Origin: Escallonia rubra
Taxonomy: Eukaryota > Streptophyta > Magnoliopsida > Escalloniales > Escalloniaceae
Length of the DNA: 64,000 bases
Reading direction: 5' to 3'
NCBI GenBank assembly: GCA_033065855.1
Contig: JAVXUO010001523.1
Coordinates: 1 to 64,000 of the forward strand
Shown here piece by piece: positions 10,380-22,400 of this stretch. Under the pieces are notes generated by a model that saw only the letters and a list, made by a program, of their open reading frames with translations, did no database searches and was not told where the DNA came from. Position 1 is the first letter of the stretch; each line of letters starts with the position of its first letter. Made by a program: the position numbers and the translations under genes.

Positions 10380-11129
10380 AAAGGTCTAATTCGAGTCGCC
10401 ATCTTATTTTTAGGGTTAATTTGGTAATTAACGAGGGTAAACAAGAAAACCCTAATTTGACTATGAATTGCCTAATAAGCTTATGACGTCAGAATCAGAA
10501 GTTCGTACTTTAGGGATTATACAACGGGAATGTGTTAGGCACCCGCTACAGCTTAATTGGTCTCTAAAGTGTTTTTATGTGATTTTCGTGACTTTTATCC
10601 CAAAAGAAACAATGAAAAGACACAATCTAAATTAAAACCTAATTTAGTTTTAATTCGGCGATGGGGTCAAAATAGCCTACGTATCTTGTCGAACAAACGG
10701 GAATCAAAATCATCGTAGTCTGATCGGAACCTACGGGAGGTGACCTAAATCTCGCCATTTGACTCTTGTATAGGCTTGACTTCTTCTAGTTGAATAAACC
10801 TAAATTTTAGACTCTTTCTATAGGTTTTATATTTAGTAAGCGAGATATGGTTGCGGGAAGAGAAAATAATTTAGACTCTTCTAATCTAAAATAAAATACT
10901 CAAAGAAGAATCGAGAATCGTACCTAATCCGGATTACCCAATTGCTTGGTCCAAGAATAGAGACAGTTTAGGATACGACAGGGTGCGTAACACTTTCCGT
11001 CGTATAAATTAGTCCTTAAATCTGACTTTTCGGTTGCATAGATTAGCAAGCTTTAATTGGTCATACTTGGAGTTTTTCTTGCTAATATTTAACTAATTCT
11101 AAAAAATAGTATGTCAACTGAAGAAGATT
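10380..11129 (-). repeat. Gypsy (Tat-like) LTR fragment, minus orientation
   Basis: It shares 'gagtcgccatcttattt', the 'gtgttaggcacccg' block and the block containing 'gcctacgta' with 600-990, in the same orientation. The reverse complement occurs in the solo LTR at 33034-34285. The right side is cut by the TIR/minisatellite element that begins at 11130. Confidence 0.6.
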
Positions 11130-11831
11130 GGGTTCGTTTGACAAAATTTTTTTTTTGGTTTTCAGTTTTTAAAGAGCAGCTTAATTTTTTTTTATATAAA
11201 AACAAGTGGGTGTTTGATAACCCCTTTTTTTTTTGAGGTTTATTTTTTTGGTGTTTGGTAACCCTTTTTATTTTGTCTTTTTTTTTTTTGGTGGTTTGCG
11301 GTGGCGGTGGTGGGGTGTAGCAGTGGTGGCCGGTGGTGGTGGTGGTGGCCGGAGGTGGCTGCCGGCGGTGGTCGCCGGCTGCCGGAGGTGGCTGCCGGCA
11401 GTCGCCGGCGGCCGGAGGTGGCTGCCGGCAGTCGCCGGCGGTGGTCGCCGGCTGCCGGCAGTCTCCGGCGGTGGTCGCCGGCGGCCGGAGGTGGCTGCCG
11501 GTGGTCGCCGGCGGCCGGAGGTGGCAGCCGGCAGTCTCCGGCGGTGGTCGCTGGCGACCGGAGGTGGCTGCCGGCAGTCTCCGGCGGTGGTCGCCGGCGG
11601 CCGGCGGTGGTCGCCTGAGGTGGCTGTCGGCGGTGGGAGGGTGGTGGTGGTGGTCTAAGAAAAAAAAACCAAAAGTGAAAAAAAAAACCAGTTTCTGGAG
11701 TTTTTTTTTACTCTTCAGTTTAAAAACTGGTTTTTAAACTGAAAAAAAAAAATGGTTACCAAACGCTCCTTTTTTTTTTTTTTTTTAAAAACTGAAAAAA
11801 AAAAGAGGAATTTTTTTTTGTCAAACCTAGG
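11130..11831. mobile_element. TIR element with GC-rich minisatellite core, copy 1
   Basis: The ends are inverted repeats sharing 'gtttgacaaa' followed by long T tracts and 'ttcagttttt'. Inside are 'gagcagcttaa' and a 'tttggtaaccc'-type block. A second copy in inverted orientation lies at 63161-63686 with the same outer blocks in the same order. No transposase is encoded and no clear target duplication is visible, so the superfamily is open; a hAT-type non-autonomous element is possible. Homopolymer T/A tracts make the exact ends uncertain by several bases. Confidence 0.75.
11290..11645. repeat. GC-rich minisatellite (ccggaggtggctgccgg family)
   Basis: Short units such as 'ccggaggtggctgccgg' and 'cagtcgccggcggtggtcgc' recur more than a dozen times in higher-order combinations. 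All three plus-strand frames are open and read as Gly/Arg/Trp/Ala-rich repeats, which is compositional and not evidence of a protein. The array is the expanded core of the TIR element. Copy 2 has a shorter version. Confidence 0.95.
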
Positions 11832-13068
11832 CTTAGTTTTTTCTGGATGCGATTCACCACGAAGAGTGAAGTAAAGGAAAAGAGGAAGTTCGTGACTGAC
11901 TGGCAGATGAGGTCATGATTCGAGTCTTTTGCAAATTCAAACGGTCCAAATTACAAAGGAGACATTTGATAATTCTGACGGTCAATAAACAAATATTTGT
12001 TTGGTCCCATAAAGAAGTAAAAGCCTAAAAGATGAAAAGTGATACATTTTAGTAATATGAAAATTATATGTTAAAGGAGATTGTTATTGATCTTACCCTT
12101 AAGTTGAAGGATAATGGGTATTCTAAAAGAGAGGTTGGGGATGAGAAGGATTTTAAATTTAAAAGAATAAAAGGATGAGAGGAGAAGAAGAAAGGGAGGG
12201 AAAATAGGAAAGAAAAGTCCACCAAGAAGAGAGAGGAAGAGTGCTTCTCGGCAGAAAGAAGAAAAGAAGGAAAGAAAGAAAAGGGGAAAGAAAGGTCGCA
12301 AAAGCCAAGCCAGAAGAAGCCCACAAAAAGAGGAAAATGGAAGAAATGGAGCCATCAAATGAGCCGTTACCCTCTTTCGTTTCTCTCTGAAAAATATTTC
12401 TCGGGTTAATGAAACAAGACCACATGATGTATCGAGTCCTTTACGGACCTCATTAAAAGGAATGCAATATGAAAGTTTTCCACATTAATGTGGTCATTGT
12501 TTCATTTATTGTCTTTAGTTGGAGGGTTGAATAGTAAAACTGTTATTCTCTATTTTTAAATTATCAACCAACCTTGTTATCTAAAGAACGAGGCAAGCTG
12601 TGATGCTTGGTTTTGTGCCTCTTTCAAAATCAAAACTCTAAGTCGGAAACTTGTCGTTGTGTAATAAAACACATTCCTTCTCTCAAATCCATTTTGATTT
12701 TCTTATTTCAAACTGCGAACGAGAAGAGAAATAGTAATTTTCATTTGAGAAATCTATTTTTAAACTGTTCGTGCTCAACTTCCGTGTGCCATTACTAATT
12801 TCAAGAAAAAGACATACTCCAAAAAGAGAAAAATTCTCGTGAGAAAGAGATTTAGTCTCCATGATGCATTTTAAGAGTAGCCCCTGAAACTAAATTTGAT
12901 ACTCTTTTTGGTGTTACATGACTACATATCTAGATTATTGATACTTTGCACTATAAATAAATTTGTAAAAATGGAAAAAAAAAAAAAAAAAAAACATATT
13001 TGATTTTCACATTTTAAAACACTTATGTATCATCCATATTGCAAGTGCAGTAAAACTATATCTGCAGA

Positions 13069-13102
<34 letters not shown>

Positions 13103-13251
13103 TTCAAGTTATAAGATATGAACTCGCTATTAATAGATAGTAGTACTGTAAGAACCAAAGAAAAAGGTGGGAGAGGCTCCTCCCGCCAAACCTTATCGGC
13201 TTATCTTCTCGCATTAACGGTCTCAGGGGGCAGACTGAGAGAGTGGCAACA
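11832..13251. other. Intergenic region upstream of the M41-like gene
   Basis: No second gene is seen. Notable pieces: a purine-rich stretch (12160-12340), an A-run near 12975-12994 and (TA)n followed by (CA)n near 13068-13101. A TATA-like 'ctataaataaa' at 12951-12961 lies about 290 bp before the start codon and could be the core promoter, but this is not decisive. About 13140-13251, just before the ATG, is likely 5' UTR. Confidence 0.4.
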
Positions 13252-13419
13252 ATGGCCATCTCTGTAACACCCTTCGATTCTCTTTGTAAGCCTGCCTTAT
13301 TTTCTTTGGATTGTCAACAAATACTCTGCTCCCCAAGCCCTACAAAATGGCGCATCAGAGCTTCTTCCTCCGCTGCTCCCAACGTCGAACTGACCTCTTT
13401 GGAGGCCGCCATTGCCAAG
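13252..13419 (+). CDS. M41-like gene exon 1 (residues 1-56)
   Basis: Encodes the transit peptide and the start of the helical lead-in (LTSLEAAIAK). The donor is aag^gttcgt, phase 0. Confidence 0.88.
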
Positions 13420-16400
13420 GTTCGTCACATATCTCAAACAAATACGAGCCTGATTTCAAATAGTATATATAGACATGCTTCTACCCTTTATCCCGTCAAT
13501 TAATTTTGTTTATTCCTCCTCCCCACTACTGAATTCTGGAGCCTTTTCAACGAGAAAAACTTGTGTGTGCAATCAGACGATTTGACACTACTTCCACAAT
13601 GCAGTCTACAGCTTACACTGCACGAGTTACAGATTTGTATAGCTGGAATCGCTTCACCGTAAGTCGAAGCTGCTTTGGAGATAATGCCTCCGTTGAGGTC
13701 AAAGTTAATATAGCACAGCGTCCCGTTGAGGTCAAAGTAACATAACCTTACTAGTAGAAGAAAAACGATTCTATTTAGGGCGTCTGCGTTTGATTCTCAA
13801 AACTAGATTTTTCATTCTATAACTAATCAGTTCTTAAAATCAGCTTAAGTACCTGTTTAACTTGGTAAATAATGCCTCCGTTGTGGTCAAAGTAGCTATA
13901 GCGCAGTGTCCCTTTTAGGTCGAAGTAACATAACCTTACTAGTAGAAGAAAAATGATTCTATTTAGGCCGTCTGAGTTTGATTCTCAAAACTAGATTTTT
14001 AGTTCTATAACTAAGCAGTTCTTAAAATCAGCTTAAGAACCTGTTTTACATGGTAAATAATGCCTCCGTTGTGGTCAATGTAGCTATTACGCAGTGTCTC
14101 TTTGAGGTCTAAGTAACATAACCTTACTAGTAGAAGAAAAACAACTCCATTGAGGCCATTCGAGTTGGATTCTCAAAAGTAGATTTTCAATTAAATCATA
14201 ATCAGCTTAAGAACCTGTTTTACCTCAGGTAAAAGCACGTTCATGTAGGGTTAATCTCAGTTCAGACATATGTTGTTAACATAATGTGTGGAGTTGGCGT
14301 CTGGTTAATCGCTTCATTTGCTTCTGCTGCGAGACTACTTTTAGTCATGAGCACTGTGAAAGCTCGTTTACATAAATGGATTACAAGACCAATGGATGAG
14401 AGGACCTTGATTACATATCTGGGAAAGAAATATGCCATCGCATGATAAAAATAGGATTATGATGCTTTGCTTTCATATGAACCCTTGGCAAGAAGTAACA
14501 CTGTCGACTTAGTCTGAATCTCGGTAATTCAATTGTAGTTGAGGCTTTCATGATGTTTCTTAATTCTAAGAGGATCTCGGTAATTCAATTGTAGTTGAGG
14601 CTTTCATGATGTTTCTTAATTCTAAGAGATCTGAGAATTACATGCTCTCTCTTGGTTCTCTTTTAATGGATTGTTCTTGATATTCTTTGGTTAAATAATC
14701 TAAATAAATGGGGTCTATTTCAAAGATTGAAGGGTAAAATTACTATCTCTTATGTAAATATATAATCTTGTCTGTATTAGTGGAGATTTATTGATGGATA
14801 ATCACTTTGAAACAAAACCCTAAAGATGCCACTCATCATAACTACAAGTTTCGTCAGATTGCCAATTACATGCGTTCTTTTTTGGTAATCACAAAGTACT
14901 ATTGAAGTTAAATTTAGAGATTGTACGGGGCACATATGGCAGCTATTCTAATTGAATATCCCGACATACATATAGCATTTGCTTGAAGTCTATTTTGAAG
15001 AAATATTCCATTCATGGAGAATGTCGAGGATATTTTTCTTCTTAACACCAGCTTTGATAGGAAGGCAACCCTGCAGCTGAACTTCGATATTTACTGCAGT
15101 GAGGTGCAAGAAGAACCATTTATCGCTAATTTAACGGTGAGTCCTCATTGTAATTGCACGACTTGTCAAATGGTTATTGAACCATAGCACCAGAGTAAGA
15201 AAATAAAATGTTATTTGAGTCTTTTTCCTTCGAATCATAAAATGATACAAACCCGTCTTAGTTGCATTGTTTTTGAAGCCAGCTCCAGATATGCGATTAA
15301 CATACACCTGAGTCATAACTACCATACATTAGAATTTTGGGTTCCCTTTAAAGATACTCTTAGTTAAGATTCTAACTTGGTATTGAACTTGTATCCTTGG
15401 GTTGAGGTGGACTTTGTTTAGGAAGCACCACCTGTTTTGGTGGGGGCTTCGGAATGGACACCTACCTGTTTATTAGCATCAATCTATACTAATGTGGCCT
15501 TGGTATAGGAATAGATACCATGACCGTCTTGAATGCAGATTTTCCTGGAAGCAGAAGGCATATCGTGATGCCTTGTTTACCTTTATGGACATAAGCATAG
15601 GTATTGGTGGGCAGTTTTGGTGGACTTTATTCTTCCTATTCTTCTCCTTCAGCGTTAAAAGTAATCGTAGAATATCATCGTCAAAATAGCAGCAGTCACC
15701 AGTTTGCAGAGGTAAAATTAAGACTCCAACTTATATTTGTTAGGACAGTTACCAGACTGGATTCATCAACTCATTTCTAAAGGAAGATGTTTGTCTGGAA
15801 TGGTTTATCATCATTTGAGGACCTCACTCGTATAATGACATTATCAAGAATGACTTTGTTATGAAATCATTGGGCTACCGATGGAAATATGATAACGATA
15901 TTATGCTCGGGTTCTTGTATTGTCCTTCTACCAGGCACCACTGTGCCTGACTTCCAAGCTCCCTTCTTCCTTCACATACAAGGTCTATTGTCTAATTTTC
16001 CGTGAGGAATCTGTGGACGCCTACCTCAAAAGCCCACCTAAAAGAAGTCCTTGCTCCTTGGTTCAGAGGTCCTCACACAGAATTACGGTTCAACAAATTT
16101 CTAGAGTAATACCTCATTGATGGCTCCACTTGAAGTTCACACTCTTTCTGCAAATGGCCGCTTTTGTATGAAAGATTTGAATGCATGCAACAAAATTGTA
16201 GACTGATCTGTTTTATGACTTGGATGCTTTCCTTTCAAGATCTTAATACAGACCACATGCTGCACATTCCGGTCTAGTAGAAAAACTTCTTGAGTTTATT
16301 GCTACAAAGTAACCCCTTAGATTGCTGGTTGTGACTTTTGAAACAGCTGAGCAGGAGTGCTCCTGATAATAATTTCAGTGGGGCAAACTACTAGCCTCTT

Positions 16401-19400
16401 TGGCATTAAATAGAAGATATATTGATGAGAAAGTACACTAATATGAGGTCACTGTTATGTTGGATATGCACTGAATCGCTTTCTCTAAGATGCATACATG
16501 CTTGTATGGCTAAGTTTCTTGCAGCGTAGAAGACTACTCAAGTGCCTTTTTGATAAGCAGTAACCAATAGAAGAAAACTTGCCCTCACTGGCTCTGCATT
16601 ATCTCATAATCCCATGGCTACTCTTCTCTTGTTTGCTTCCTTGAACTTGTGACTGTCACAAGTTTCTGATTAATTCATAGACGTTTTACATTAAGTCTGC
16701 AATTCTGCTGCTGCAGAAAAACAGTGATGCAGTTAAAGAAGCGCTTGATCAGCTGCGAGAAATTGGTTGGGCCAAAAAATGGAGTTCACAACCGTATGTC
16801 TCCCGTCGTACGGTGAGTCCCCATTAAAAAATTGACGTTCTAGAAAGTTTTTAACGTTCTAGAAAATTTTTACTCATCAGTTGTAAGCCACATCTAAGCC
16901 TTTGCATACATGTATATAATACCAATACTTATCAGTTTATCAGTGGAAAACGAATAAGTCTAACTATATCAAATTTCTGTAACAGACGTCTCTTCGAGAG
17001 CTGACAACTCTTGGAATAAAAAATGCCGAGAACCTGGCAATCCCAAGTGTTAGAAATGATGTAAGTTTTGATGCACTCATTCCTTGTCTTACACTTATAA
17101 TCAGTTTTCTCTTCATATTTTGTTGAATCTGTTGCAAAATAATTTTCATGAAATTGATTTCATACAGTTATGCAGGCTGCTTTTCTTTTCACCGTGGTTG
17201 GAACAACAGGCTTTTTGGGTGTTCTTGCTGGACAGCTTCCTGGGGTAACTTCAAATTATTTCCCACATCTCTGTGTATAGATGGGAAGTTTATTGTATGT
17301 ATAACTTTTCATTGTATGGTGGCCTCTGTGCTTCATCTGTGTGAATAATAATGTATCTGGCATAAAGCAGTCTGCTTATCGAGCTCGAGGTTTCTGCTCT
17401 TATGGCTGTTTATCTTGACGTGTAGCTACAGTTTCGTTATGAAATATGCACCCTTTAGAAAAACATATAATGCCTCTCATGAATATTCAGTAGTTTCCTC
17501 TTTCACATTTTACAGAGCTTACAACTGAAGGCCTTCTCTTTCTTTCATTTTGAGGAGCGGTGTTACAGATAGTTTGCCGTGACTGTTTCAGTTACACATG
17601 CATTCTTTTAATAGGATAGTAAGAATTAAATAAGGTATTGGAGATCTGATCACATTATGAACCAAGACTAAACTAAGTGTCTATCAACCTTTTGATCATG
17701 GAGAGAATCTGTAAAAGAGCTATCAGTCTTCACTAAAGCACAGTACATTGTGAGTTTATATGAAGAGGTTTTTCATTTTCAGTTACTGATTGACAGTTCA
17801 GCTTCAATCAGTTGAACTGCCAATCAGTTTTGGTACAAAAGGGACTTATAGTTGCTAAGGACTGGCTCTTAAATGTTGACCCCTTATAAGGTTTTAGCTG
17901 AGCTAAACTTTGTTCGACTTCTACATATGTTCCACCTCGAACTGATGCAAATTGAGAAAGTTCCTACTTAAACACTTCTTTCATTCCCATAGGCATATAA
18001 ATTGCCCAGTATTACAGCAACTAGAGACAGGCAGATCTTTGTTTCAGTCGCCTTAGTACATGCTTGAAACAGTAATAGTTAATTTAAGCATCCAAACTTG
18101 GCTTATACATGTTAGAGCCCTTTGAGTCTTTGACTAGAGATTGAGTTGTCTTTGACTTGAGACTGTAACGCACAGTATCCGAGTTCCCCCTAAACACGTG
18201 TCAAGATAAGCATATGTAAAGATCTCAATAACAACTTTTAAGCCCTTAGGACCGTTCAATCTTCTTGTATCAATTCCAACAAGCACTTTGACCTCTAATA
18301 TTGGTATGAAAGATTTCTTCGACCAAAAATATATACTGACTAGTGACAGTAATAAGAGCAACAACTAATGCAGTACAAGAAATTGGACTGCGTTAATTTA
18401 GTACCCTACCTAACCATCAGTCTATTTTCTCTAGTTATACCTACTCAACCTTTTATGGGTCGATGGGGAAATGCATATTAGTGCATTGTGCTAAACTTCA
18501 TCTTGAAAGATTCGCTACGTTCACCTTTTGGTAGTACTATGGTAGGATTATGTTTTGTTCTTTGTTGTAATGTCTATACTATTTTCTGTTGGTTGTAAGG
18601 TAAATTTAATTTTACATAAATTTTAGCCTTTTGACGTCCAGTTACGTTCTATGTTTAACTGTTTCAGGATTGGGGCTTCTTTGTGCCATACTTGATTGGG
18701 AGCATCTCTTTAATAGTTTTGGCTGTGGGGAGCATATCCCCTGGGTAAGTCATCAGGTGCAAAGAAAGTATATTTTCGCTTTACCTACGTGTCTTACTTA
18801 TGCATGTTTTACATGGGCTAACCTTTAAAGCATCTATTGCATGAGGTCCTTTAGATTGCATTATGAGTGTAGAAGTGGAGATGAGGCTAATGTAGCACGA
18901 CTAACATCGAATTTGATGCATATTTATTTATTGAACTGTGGTGTAGGCTTCTTCAGGCTGCCATTGGCGGATTCTCCACATTTTTTCCCGATTACCAGGA
19001 TAGGATTGCTAGACATGAAGCAGCGCACTTTTTAGGTGTTCTTTCTCGTTCTAAATCTACCAACAAATGGAATTGCTGATGGATGTATTTACTATTTTGT
19101 ACTTCAATTTTTCTGTATGTGAGATGCCATGGAACTTTAAAGTTAACTTAGTCTTGTTACATAGTAATGATAGAGGATATCCCCATGCAGGATATGGGTA
19201 CATATTATAGTGCATATGTCCATCATTATGCAGCTATGGTGTTAGTGCTTGCATGTTTAGGACACTTGCTCTGTGCCTTGCTTTGTTGATCAGCAAGGAT
19301 TTTACCTTCTTACTCTAGGTTACTGCAGAAAGCCTAGATAGACGCCAACGTGAACAGCTCCTATATGATCTGTTAGGCATTAGAAGGATAATTAGGAGAA

Positions 19401-22400
19401 CAGTATATCTATAGATGTTACCATTTCATTCAGCATTAAGTTATAGGTTTCTTGACATGTTACATTCTCCTTGTTGCATTTAGCAGATGATACATACACG
19501 CGGATGTTTACACGATCAGCATATTTCCATGATCTCTATCACGATAACATATAAGCCATGGGTAAAGTACACAACACCCATTCACTTTATGTTAATTAAT
19601 CAAATACTTTCCAAAAGAAAAAAAAAAGATAAATTGGTGGTGGCCTTGTGTCTTTTGCAATAACGTATAGGGTGCAAGTGTACTTATTCCTAAAAACAAC
19701 TCCTTATGGTGAACCAAAATCATATTAGCAACTTGTTTATCTTAAAATTTGATTGCCAGACCATCTTCTTCCTTAACGTAACATTATATGACTTGATTAA
19801 ATCACCCTTTAAATTTCAGTTTCCTACTTAATTGGCCTTCCAATCCTGGGGTACTCCTTGGATATCGGCAAAGAGCATGTCAATCTCATTGATGAAAGGC
19901 TTGAAAAGCTGATATACAGCGGACAACTTGATTCAAAAGAAGTAGACAGGTAATTACCATCATAGTTCTCAATTTCATGTCTTGGCATTTTCTTTAGGAT
20001 TTTCTTCACAAGTTTCTAATGGTGTGAAACTCCCTCCTCTAGTGTTATATGCAGCCTTGTCCCTTGTAGCACAACAACAGAGATGAGCTCTGTACTATGC
20101 ACTTCTTACCTAGAAAGTGCACATTCCTGAATTCCCAAAGTAGCTCTTAGATTTCTGGACTTTTATGACTATTTTATGAATACCTAACAACCTAAGAGAG
20201 TACATTGCTTTTGCAACCAAGTCCAATAGTTAATGGGGTGCAAGTGCACCAGCCTTTCCAGGCTAATTCAGTGCAGTAGTCCAAGAACTGCATTTGTCTT
20301 TCCTGGCCTTCAGAAGTCATATATGATGTTTTATATGTGGGTATCTGGTTAATGTGGTTCTAGTATTTTTTTGTATTATCGTATCGTTTTGTATCACCCT
20401 CTGGTGTCTTTTGTATCTTCTCTAGGATCAAAAACCATTTGAACCCTGGGATTTGCCCTTATAACACGTATAAACCCTCCTGGTCCTCTCAATGACTCAA
20501 TGGGACTCATTACGCATCTCAATGGACCCCTCCATGATAGACGGAGTGACATTGGTCCCGAATCATAATAGTTTAGGGTGCTGAGAAAAATGAGTAAACA
20601 CGTAGACCTATCGATGACTGAAGCAAAGACCCAAATCAACCCTGCCAGTCATGCTCTTTTCTCAACCGAAAAAGTGATATGCTCAAGCTTCTCTCTGCTT
20701 CTCCTTGGTGTATATACACTGCCACTTTCACCATCATTGGCAGTCAAAAGCAGTAGCGGAGCCAGGAATTTTTTTTAAGGTGGGCACCAAAATCTAAATC
20801 TGAAATTAACAATTCCACTAGCAACAATTTCCTAATTCTACTAATTCTTAATTGCAAATTGTGAGTTCCAAAACCCAATTGTCACATTCTAAATTGATAC
20901 AAAAAGGGAAGGGTTTGGACAAGTAGAAAATTTAAGAATCAATCCCTGGATCTTACCTTGCTTTCACCGACTGCCGTGACTATTAGTGTCATCATCGAGA
21001 AATTGACCTAGCAACTGCCATCCGTGAGCGCCGTCACCAGTGGCTTGTGAATTTCCTTTGTAGCCATGCCTAAGCACGTGAGGCCATGACCTTTGGGCTT
21101 TGCGTGCCGTGACTCGTAAACTCGTGACCCGTCGGAGGTGGACCGACCAGTCGAGGCAGTGGCGTTGGCTCTTAAGGGCGTGCCAGCGTGAAGAAAGGCC
21201 GGTGGGCGGTAAGGGAACTGAGGAGGAGGTGGTATTCTCATGTCCACATATGTGCCTCTAAGGCTTTGAAAGTATTGAAGCTTTGAAAACCCTAGAGAGT
21301 GAGGATAAAAATTAGGGCTAATTACACCAATACCCCTGAGGTTAGGGTGTAATTACAGTCACGGACACTAAGTTTTAAAATGTAACATTCCTTGACCAAA
21401 CACTTTTAAAATGTATCAGCCGTATCCATCCGTACTTTTTTAATGATGTCAGCAATACCTATTTTTAAAATGACGATACTACTCCTTGTACTGTATATAC
21501 TGAATATTTTTAAAATTTTTAATCTTTGATTTCAGCCTTAATTTGAAGATTAGGGTTTTAAAACCCTAAAATTGATTTGTTCCCTATTTAAAAATTTCTC
21601 AATTTGCAGTCTATTTCATCAAAATTATTCCGAGCCATGTTCCATTTTCTCAATTTGATCTTTATGAAGTATTCTGAGCCATCATCGAAACCCTAATTTG
21701 CAAATTAGGGTTTTGAAACCCTAATTCTCAATCTGTAAATTTTTTCTCACTGAAATCCTCCCCACGCGCTGGCAGCCCCCTCCCCTCGTCCCACGCCGGC
21801 AGTCCATTCCCTCGCCCCACGCCGGCCCCTTTAATTTTCACAAACCACCGTCGGTCAACCCACCCACACAACCACCATACACAAATCACCCCGTTACCTC
21901 CCAATGTCGAATATCTCCACCACTATCGATATCTTCACCGCTGGTCAAATCACGTCGTTACCTCCACCTCCACCACTGTTAAATATCTTTGCGGCGGGAA
22001 GTGCGGCGTTGCGGTGGCGGGGAAGGGGAAGGGGAAGGGGAAGGGGGAGGTGGGTACGTCGACGGGGAAGGGGAAGGGGAAGGGGAAGGGGGAGGGTGGG
22101 TGTGGCGACGGGGAGGCAGACTGGGCCCCGAAGGGGTGCTACGGGGAGTTTGAGACAGAAATGGGGTTGGGGTCGTGGGGGGGTGGGGCGGTATTGAGGG
22201 GGCGGGGGGGGGGGTTGAAGAAGAGTAATGGCATTAAAAATAAGATGAAGAGTAATGACATTAATGGAAGAAGATGAAATAATGGCATTAAAAAAATAAG
22301 ATTCCAACTTAGGGGCAATATAGTGTTTTCATTAGCACCGTTAGGATTCCGTTTGGTCAACGGATATAAGTGTAATTTGTCAAAACTATTGTCCTTGCCT

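Noticed and set aside
11233-11737. Gly/Arg/Trp-rich ORFs in three overlapping frames
   Set aside because: They are simultaneous open frames over a GC-rich minisatellite, explained by repeat composition.
12951-12961. TATA-like box as the confirmed core promoter of the M41-like gene
   Set aside because: It lies about 290 bp from the ATG in AT-rich DNA. Without transcript ends it cannot be decided, so it is mentioned only in the intergenic entry.
13243-13251. GTG at 13243 as the start of the M41-like gene
   Set aside because: Nuclear plant genes start at ATG; the in-frame ATG at 13252 has a good context.
15000-15140. Possible extra exon in intron 1 (open frame followed by 'acggtgagtcc')
   Set aside because: Exon 1 and exon 2 join in phase with family-typical sequence and need no extra exon. 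The segment matches nothing known.
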